A stretch of 64,000 nucleotides of DNA from Streptomyces sp. SCSIO 75703 (GTDB taxonomy: Bacteria; Actinomycetota; Actinomycetes; Streptomycetales; Streptomycetaceae), in NCBI RefSeq assembly GCF_036607905.1, contig NZ_CP144555.1, positions 4,464,001-4,528,000 of the forward strand, given 5' to 3'. Shown piece after piece: positions 58,523 to 64,000 of this stretch. A program made the position numbers and the translations under genes. The notes below the pieces were generated by a model, which was not told where the DNA came from, ran no database searches, and worked only from the letters and a program-made list of their open reading frames with translations. Each line of letters starts with the position of its first letter. The first letter of the stretch is position 1.

Positions 58523-61500
58523 GTGGTAGCGCAACCGGGATGGGTACGGCGGCTGGCGGGCTACGCCTGGCGAAACCCCAAGGACGTCGTCCTCGCCCTC
58601 GGCGCCTCCCTGGCCGGCATGGCCGTCATGGCCCTGGTCCCCCTGATCACCAAGGTGATCATCGACGACGTGATCGGCGGCGACCGCTCCATGGCCGTCT
58701 GGGCCGGACTGCTCGGCGCCGCCGCCGCGGCCGTCTACGTCCTCACGTACATCCGCCGCTACTACGGCGGCCGGCTCGCCCTCGACGTCCAGCACGACCT
58801 GCGCACCGACATGTACGGGACGATCACCCGGCTCGACGGACGGCGGCAGGACGAGCTGTCCACCGGGCAGGTCGTCGGGCGGGCCACCAGCGACCTCCAG
58901 CTCATCCAGGGCCTGCTCTTCATGCTCCCGATGACCATCGGGAACGTCCTGCTGTTCCTCATCTCCCTGGTGATCATGGCGTGGCTCTCCCCGCCGCTCA
59001 CCCTCGTCGCCCTCGGCGTCGCCCCCGCCCTGTGGTTCATCGCCCGCCGCAGCCGCTCCCGCCTGCACCCCGCCACCTGGTACGCCCAGGCCCAGGCAGC
59101 CGCCGTCGCCGGCGTGGTCGACGGCTCGGTCAGCGGCGTGCGGGTGGTCAAGGGCTTCGGCCAGGAGGAGCAGGAGACCGGCAAGCTCCGCGCGGTCGGC
59201 CGGCGGCTCTTCGCGGGACGGCTGCGCACCATCCGCCTGAACTCCGCCTACACCCCCGCCCTCCAGGCCGTGCCCGCCCTCGGCCAGGTCGCCATGCTCG
59301 CCCTCGGCGGCTGGCTGGCCGTGCGCGGCCACATCACCCTCGGCACCTTCGTCGCCTTCTCCACCTACCTCGCCCAGCTCGTCGGCCCGGTCCGGATGCT
59401 CGCCATGGTCCTCACCGTCGGCCAGCAGGCCCGCGCGAGCACCGAACGCGTCCTGGAACTGATCGACACCGAGCCGACCCTGGCCGACGGCGCCCGGGAC
59501 CTGCCCGCCGACGCGCCCGCCACCGTCGAGTTCGACGACGTCTCCTTCGGCTACGACCCCGGCCGGCCCGTCGTCGACGGCCTCTCCTTCGAGATCCGGG
59601 CGGGCGAGACCCTCGCCGTCGTCGGCGCCTCCGGCTCCGGCAAGTCCACCCTCTCCCTGCTCCTGCCGCGCTTCTACGACGCCACCCACGGCGCCGTCCT
59701 GGTCGGCGGCCACGACGTGCGCGAACTGACCCTGGACTCGCTGCGCGCCGCCATCGGCCTCGTCCCGGAGGACTCCTTCCTCTTCTCCGACACCGTGCGC
59801 GCCAACATCGCCTACGGCCGCCCCGGAGCGAGCGACGAGGAGGTCGAGGCCGCCGCCCGCGCCGCCCAGGCGCACGACTTCATCACCGGCCTGCCCGAGG
59901 GCTACGCCACCACCGTCGGCGAACACGGCCTCACCCTCTCCGGCGGGCAGCGCCAGCGCGTCGCGCTCGCCCGCGCCCTCCTCACCGACCCCCGCCTGCT
60001 CGTCCTCGACGACGCCACCTCCGCCGTCGACGCCCGCGTCGAGCACGAGATCCACGAGGCGCTGCGCCAGGTCATGCGGGGCCGCACCACGCTGCTCATC
60101 GCGCACCGCCGCTCCACCCTGAACCTTGCCGACCGCATCGCCGTCCTCGACCACGGCCGCCTCGCCGACCTCGGCACCCACGAGGAGCTTCAGGAGCGCT
60201 GCGCCCTCTACCGGAGCCTGCTCACCGACCCCGACGAACTCGGCGGCGTCTCCCCGGGCCACGTCCCGCCCGCCGCGGCCCGCGAGGACGCCCGCACGGA
60301 GGCGCCCCCGCTCGCCCGCGTCGAGGAGTGGGGGAGCGGCGCGGCGGACGCCGGGTACGACGCCGAGCGCGGGATCACCCCCCGGCTGTGGACCGGCGAC
60401 CGGGAGCCGCGCGACCCCGCCCTCGACGGCACCCCGGCCACCCCCGAACTCCTCGCCCAGGTGGCGGCCCTGCCCCCGGCGGCCGACACCCCGGACGTCG
60501 ACGAGGAACGGGCGATGCGCGCGGAGGAGTCGTACGGGCTGCGCAGGCTGCTGCGCGGCTTCCGCACCCCGCTGCTGTTCTGCCTCGCGCTGGTCGCCGT
60601 CGACGCGGGGATGGGCCTGCTGCTGCCGGTGCTGATCCGGCACGGCATCGACCAGGGCGTCAGCCGGCTCGCGCTCGGCGCGGTGTGGGCGGCGGCCCTG
60701 CTCGGGCTGCTCGCCGTGCTCGCCCAGTGGGCCGCGCAGACCGGCGAGATCCGGATGACCGGCCGGACCGGTGAACGCGTCCTGTACTCGCTGCGCCTGA
60801 AGATCTTCGCCCAGCTCCAACGGCTCGGCCTCGACTACTACGAGCGCGAGCTGACCGGCCGGATCATGACCCGGATGACGACGGACGTGGACGCGCTGTC
60901 GACGTTCCTCCAGACGGGCCTGGTCACCGCCTTCGTCTCGGTCGTCACCTTCTTCGGCATCATGGTCGCCCTGCTCGTGATCGACGTGCAGCTCGCGCTG
61001 GTCGTCTTCGCCACGCTGCCGCCGCTGATCGTCGCCACCTACTTCTTCCGCCGGGCCAGCGTGAAGGCGTACGAACTCGCCCGGGAGCGGGTCTCCGGGG
61101 TCAACGCCGACCTCCAGGAGTCCGTGGCGGGGCTGCGCATCGTGCAGGCGTTCCGCCGCGAGGACGAGGGGCGGCGGCGCTTCGCCGAGCGCAGCGACGG
61201 CTACCGGCGGGCCCGCATCCGCGGCCAGTGGCTGATCTCGGTGTACTTCCCGTTCGTGCAGCTCCTCTCCTCGGGCGCCGCGGCGGCCGTGCTGATCGTG
61301 GGCGGCGGCCGGGTCGAGGCGGCGACCCTGACCACCGGCGCGCTGGTGGCGTACCTGCTCTACATCGACCTGTTCTTCGCGCCGGTACAGCAGCTCTCCC
61401 AGGTCTTCGACGGCTACCAGCAGGCGTCCGTCTCGCTGCGCCGCATCCAGGAACTGCTGCGCGAGCCCGCCTCCACCCGGCCGCCGGAGCGGCCCGTCGA

Positions 61501-62275
61501 GGTCGGCGCGCTGCGCGGCGAGATCGCCTTCGAGGACGTCAGCTTCGCCTACGGCGACGGGGAGGAGGCACTCACCGGGATCGACCTGCGCATCCCGGCC
61601 GGGCAGACCGTCGCCTTCGTCGGCGAGACCGGCGCCGGCAAGTCCACCCTGGTCAAGCTGGTCGCCCGCTTCTACGACCCGACCGGCGGCCGGGTCACCG
61701 CCGACGGGCGGGACCTGCGCGACCTCGACCTGACCGGGTACCGGCACCGGCTGGGCGTCGTCCCGCAGGAGACGTACCTCTTCCCCGGCACCGTCCGGGA
61801 CGCCATCGCCTACGGGCGCCCCGGGGCCACCGACGCCGAGGTCGAGGCGGCGGCGCGCGCGGTCGGCGCCCACGAGATGATCGCCGGGCTCACCGGCGGC
61901 TACCTCCACGAGGTCGCCGAACGGGGCCGCAACCTCTCCGCCGGGCAGCGCCAGCTCATCGCGCTGGCCCGCGCCGAACTGGTCGACCCCGACGTGCTGT
62001 TGCTCGACGAGGCCACCGCCGCCCTGGACCTGGCCACCGAGGCGCAGGTCAACCTGGCCACCGACCGTCTCGCCGGCCGCCGGACCACGCTGGTGGTGGC
62101 CCACCGGCTCACCACCGCCGCCCGCGCCGACCGGGTCGTGGTCATGGACCGGGGCCGGGTCGCGGAGGACGGCACGCACGACGAACTCCTCGCGCTCGAC
62201 GGCCGGTACGCGCGGCTGTGGCGCACGTTCACCGGCGCGGCCGGACCCGAGGAGCCGGTGGGCGCCGTCCGCTGA
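58523..62275 (+). CDS. Fused heterodimer-type ABC exporter
   Basis: A 1250-aa protein with the order TMD1-NBD1-TMD2-NBD2. NBD1: Walker A VGASGSGKSTL (~366), signature LSGGQRQRVALARALL, Walker B LLVLDDATSAVD with Asp in place of the catalytic Glu. A ~100-residue linker follows. NBD2: Walker A VGETGAGKSTL (~1033), signature LSAGQRQLIALARAEL, Walker B VLLLDEATAALD. So one ATP site is catalytic and one degenerate, as in TM287/288-type exporters, here in one chain. GTG 58523 follows GGAGGG at seven nt. Probable lipid or drug exporter; substrate unknown. Confidence 0.93.
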   Translation: MVAQPGWVRRLAGYAWRNPKDVVLALGASLAGMAVMALVPLITKVIIDDVIGGDRSMAVWAGLLGAAAAAVYVLTYIRRYYGGRLALDVQHDLRTDMYGTITRLDGRRQDELSTGQVVGRATSDLQLIQGLLFMLPMTIGNVLLFLISLVIMAWLSPPLTLVALGVAPALWFIARRSRSRLHPATWYAQAQAAAVAGVVDGSVSGVRVVKGFGQEEQETGKLRAVGRRLFAGRLRTIRLNSAYTPALQAVPALGQVAMLALGGWLAVRGHITLGTFVAFSTYLAQLVGPVRMLAMVLTVGQQARASTERVLELIDTEPTLADGARDLPADAPATVEFDDVSFGYDPGRPVVDGLSFEIRAGETLAVVGASGSGKSTLSLLLPRFYDATHGAVLVGGHDVRELTLDSLRAAIGLVPEDSFLFSDTVRANIAYGRPGASDEEVEAAARAAQAHDFITGLPEGYATTVGEHGLTLSGGQRQRVALARALLTDPRLLVLDDATSAVDARVEHEIHEALRQVMRGRTTLLIAHRRSTLNLADRIAVLDHGRLADLGTHEELQERCALYRSLLTDPDELGGVSPGHVPPAAAREDARTEAPPLARVEEWGSGAADAGYDAERGITPRLWTGDREPRDPALDGTPATPELLAQVAALPPAADTPDVDEERAMRAEESYGLRRLLRGFRTPLLFCLALVAVDAGMGLLLPVLIRHGIDQGVSRLALGAVWAAALLGLLAVLAQWAAQTGEIRMTGRTGERVLYSLRLKIFAQLQRLGLDYYERELTGRIMTRMTTDVDALSTFLQTGLVTAFVSVVTFFGIMVALLVIDVQLALVVFATLPPLIVATYFFRRASVKAYELARERVSGVNADLQESVAGLRIVQAFRREDEGRRRFAERSDGYRRARIRGQWLISVYFPFVQLLSSGAAAAVLIVGGGRVEAATLTTGALVAYLLYIDLFFAPVQQLSQVFDGYQQASVSLRRIQELLREPASTRPPERPVEVGALRGEIAFEDVSFAYGDGEEALTGIDLRIPAGQTVAFVGETGAGKSTLVKLVARFYDPTGGRVTADGRDLRDLDLTGYRHRLGVVPQETYLFPGTVRDAIAYGRPGATDAEVEAAARAVGAHEMIAGLTGGYLHEVAERGRNLSAGQRQLIALARAELVDPDVLLLDEATAALDLATEAQVNLATDRLAGRRTTLVVAHRLTTAARADRVVVMDRGRVAEDGTHDELLALDGRYARLWRTFTGAAGPEEPVGAVR

Positions 62276-62394
62276 CCGCCCGCCGGCCTCCCGCACGGAT
62301 TCGCGCAACCGTACGACCCGCGCCGGCGTCCGTACCTCCGTACGCCGGGGAGTGCCGTCCGGCGGTGTGCCGTCGTGCGGAGGGGTGGTGCCCG

Positions 62395-62799
62395 GTGGGT
62401 GAGGGCGAGGGGGCGCGCGGGCGTCCGGTGCGCGCCGCGGCGGTGCTGCCGGCGGCCGGACTGCTCGTGGCCGGGCTGCTCGTGGCGGGGCTGCCGCATC
62501 CGGCGGGGGCCGCCGGGGACTGCCCCGGCCGGCGGGTGCGCACGCTGTCCTTCGCCACCGGCTCGGTCCGGGTCCACCAGCACGGCCGCCACCTGTGCGC
62601 GGTCACCGTCCCGTACGGGCGCGGCCCCGCGGGGACCGTCACCGTCGGCGTGCAGGCCCGCGGCGGCCGGCCGGTGGTGGCGACCCGCCACACCGCCCGC
62701 CGGGCGGGCCCGGTGACGGTGTACGCCGGGCGGCGCTGGGTGCGGGTGTGGGGCGCCGTGGACCGCGGATCGGCCGCATCCGGCTGGTTCCGCCGCTGA
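62395..62799 (+). CDS. Small secreted hypothetical protein, 134 aa
   Basis: GTG 62395 follows GGAGGGG at about nine nt. A signal peptide (AAAVLPAAGLLVAGLLVAGL) probably ends at AGAAG near residue 41. The mature ~93 residues are beta-rich with CPGRRVRTLSFATGSVRVHQ, HLCAVTVPYGRGPAGTVTVG and VYAGRRWVRVWGAVDRG, and two cysteines that could form one disulfide. Resembles small exported Streptomyces proteins of unknown role. 119 nt after the exporter gene. Confidence 0.7.
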   Translation: MGEGEGARGRPVRAAAVLPAAGLLVAGLLVAGLPHPAGAAGDCPGRRVRTLSFATGSVRVHQHGRHLCAVTVPYGRGPAGTVTVGVQARGGRPVVATRHTARRAGPVTVYAGRRWVRVWGAVDRGSAASGWFRR

Positions 62800-62914
62800 C
62801 CCCCCGTCCGGCGGGCGCCGCCGACTTCTTCCGGGCAATTCCCCATGTCCCCTGGTGCGCGGGTGAGTTGCTCGGATACGTTCCGCCGGACGTCCGTTAC
62901 CCAGGGGAGAACGC

Positions 62915-64000
62915 ATGCGCAAGGCGCTCAGATGGCTGCTGGCGCTGGTGGTGCTCATCGGCACCGTCGGCACGGCCGGGACGGCCACCGCCGCCCCGCC
63001 GGAGGCCACCGGCACCGACATCAAGGACCGGCTCCTGTCCATCCCGGGCATGAGCCTGATCGAGGAGAAGCCGTACACCGGCTACCGCTTCTTCGTCCTG
63101 AACTACACCCAGCCGGTCGACCACCGGCACCCGGCCAAGGGCACGTTCCAGCAGCGGATCACCGTGCTGCACAAGGACGTGAGCCGTCCGACGGTCTTCT
63201 ACACCGGCGGCTACGGCGTCTCCACCTCGCCCGGCCGCCGGGAGCCGACGCAGATCGTCGACGGCAACCAGGTCTCCATGGAGTACCGCTTCTTCACCCC
63301 GTCCCGGCCCTCGCCGGCCGACTGGTCGAAGCTGGACATCTGGCAGGCCGCCAGCGACCAGCACCGCATCTTCACCGCCCTCAAGCCGCTCTACACCAAG
63401 AACTGGATCGCCACGGGCGGCTCCAAGGGCGGCATGACCGCCACGTACTACGAGCGGTTCTACCCCCGTGACATGGACGGCGTGGTCGCCTACGTCGCCC
63501 CCAACGACGTGGTGAACAAGGAGGACTCCGCCTACGACCGCTTCTTCGCCCGCGTCGGCACCAAGGAGTGCCGCGACCGGCTGAACGCCGTCCAGCGCGA
63601 GGCGCTGGTGCGCAGGGCCCCGCTGGCGAAGCGCTACGCCGCCGAGGCCGCCGCCAACGGCTACACCTTCACCACCATCGGCAGCCTGGACCGGGCCTAC
63701 GAGGCCGTCGTCCTCGACTACGTGTGGGGCTTCTGGCAGTACGGCACCCTCGCCGAATGCGCCACCATCCCGGCCGACGCCCGCACCGCCACCGACGACG
63801 AGATCTGGACCTCGGTCGACACGATCTCCGGCTTCTCCTTCTACACCGACCAGGGCCTGGAGCCGTACACGCCGTACTACTACCAGGCGGGCACCCAGCT
63901 CGGCGCCCCCACGATCCAGTTCCCGCACATCGAGAGGAAGTACGTGCGCTACGGCTACCAGCCGCCGCGCAACTTCGTGCCCCGCTCGATCCCGATGACC
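62915..64000 (+). CDS. Secreted S37 (PS-10) tripeptidyl aminopeptidase, partial
   Basis: The gene runs off the right edge after 362 codons. ATG 62915 follows GGGGAGA. The signal peptide LRWLLALVVLIGTVGTAGTATA is followed by the mature start APPEATGTDIKDRL. The alpha/beta-hydrolase core has YTQPVDHRHPAKGTFQQRIT, TGGYGVS and the nucleophile elbow GGSKGGMTATYYERF with the catalytic Ser, as in Streptomyces PS-10 family tripeptidyl aminopeptidases. Asp and His of the triad are expected beyond the window. Extracellular peptide degradation. Confidence 0.92.
   Translation, partial: MRKALRWLLALVVLIGTVGTAGTATAAPPEATGTDIKDRLLSIPGMSLIEEKPYTGYRFFVLNYTQPVDHRHPAKGTFQQRITVLHKDVSRPTVFYTGGYGVSTSPGRREPTQIVDGNQVSMEYRFFTPSRPSPADWSKLDIWQAASDQHRIFTALKPLYTKNWIATGGSKGGMTATYYERFYPRDMDGVVAYVAPNDVVNKEDSAYDRFFARVGTKECRDRLNAVQREALVRRAPLAKRYAAEAAANGYTFTTIGSLDRAYEAVVLDYVWGFWQYGTLAECATIPADARTATDDEIWTSVDTISGFSFYTDQGLEPYTPYYYQAGTQLGAPTIQFPHIERKYVRYGYQPPRNFVPRSIPMT

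Noticed and set aside
58298..62308. A 1336-codon open frame on the minus strand opposite the ABC exporter
   Set aside because: It is antisense to a protein with complete TMD/NBD motifs. Its composition (Gly/Ala/Val/Asp-rich, no domains) is the usual shadow of high-GC third-position bias.

Overview
The window is a piece of a Streptomyces (or very close actinomycete) chromosome. Base composition is very GC-rich, GTG/TTG starts and 4-nt stop/start overlaps are common, adpA carries a TTA (bldA-type) codon, and many regulators are of typical Streptomyces families (XRE-DUF5753, DUF397, PucR, CebR). From about 20 to 43 kb the gene order matches, from memory and read in reverse, the S. coelicolor core block SCO2774-SCO2798 (acyl-CoA dehydrogenase, mccAB, desE, glmS, adpA, orn, cebR, cebEFG, bglC). 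That comparison was recalled, not computed.

Layout. 0-3 kb: secreted M6-like metalloprotease, tRNA-Lys and two conserved hypothetical genes. 3.2-6.8 kb: a 3.6-kb lower-GC island of six leftward genes (small protein, DUF6879, XRE regulator, hypothetical, GRDP-like protein with a Cys-rich tail, SAM methyltransferase). It is bounded by 59-bp direct repeats of the 3' end of a helicase gene and has no recombinase. 6.8-11.8 kb: an overlapping leftward operon of a Upf1-like helicase, an unknown 530-aa protein and an iron-staple RecB-type nuclease, together like a split Dna2, with a PAP2 protein upstream. 11.9-20.2 kb: phosphoglycerate-mutase-like enzyme, hypotheticals, XRE-TPR regulator, spermidine-synthase-like protein and an OmpR-type two-component system. 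20.2-26.7 kb: an IS481 stub, then the cellobiose uptake locus bglC-cebG-cebF-cebE with divergent cebR and two CebR boxes. 26.8-32.7 kb: tRNA-His, orn, adpA, universal stress protein and glmS.

33-35.5 kb: a small glmS-linked gene, a DUF4429 gene and desE under a 53-bp palindromic iron box. The desABCD siderophore genes expected beside desE are not here. 35.5-44.2 kb: leucine/branched-chain acyl-CoA catabolism (acdH, HMG-CoA lyase, methylcrotonyl-CoA carboxylase alpha and beta) divergent from a probably leaderless TetR gene, then a second acyl-CoA dehydrogenase and a TesB thioesterase. 44.6-51.9 kb: a phosphatase-like gene, a PucR regulator and a divergent symporter/ureohydrolase/ThDP-enzyme operon that fits guanidino-acid or 2-ketoarginine catabolism. 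52-57 kb: accessory material with a double-HTH regulator, secreted SH3-like protein, decayed ISAs1 transposase, XRE-DUF5753/DUF397 pair and two small overlapping genes. 57-64 kb: secreted endonuclease I, a fused asymmetric ABC exporter, a small secreted protein and a secreted S37 aminopeptidase cut by the window end.

The genes best worth a second look are the split Dna2-like operon, the integrase-less island in its 3' end, the missing des cluster next to an intact desE, and the ureohydrolase-ThDP operon. Function assignments rest on reading motifs by eye; no database search was possible.
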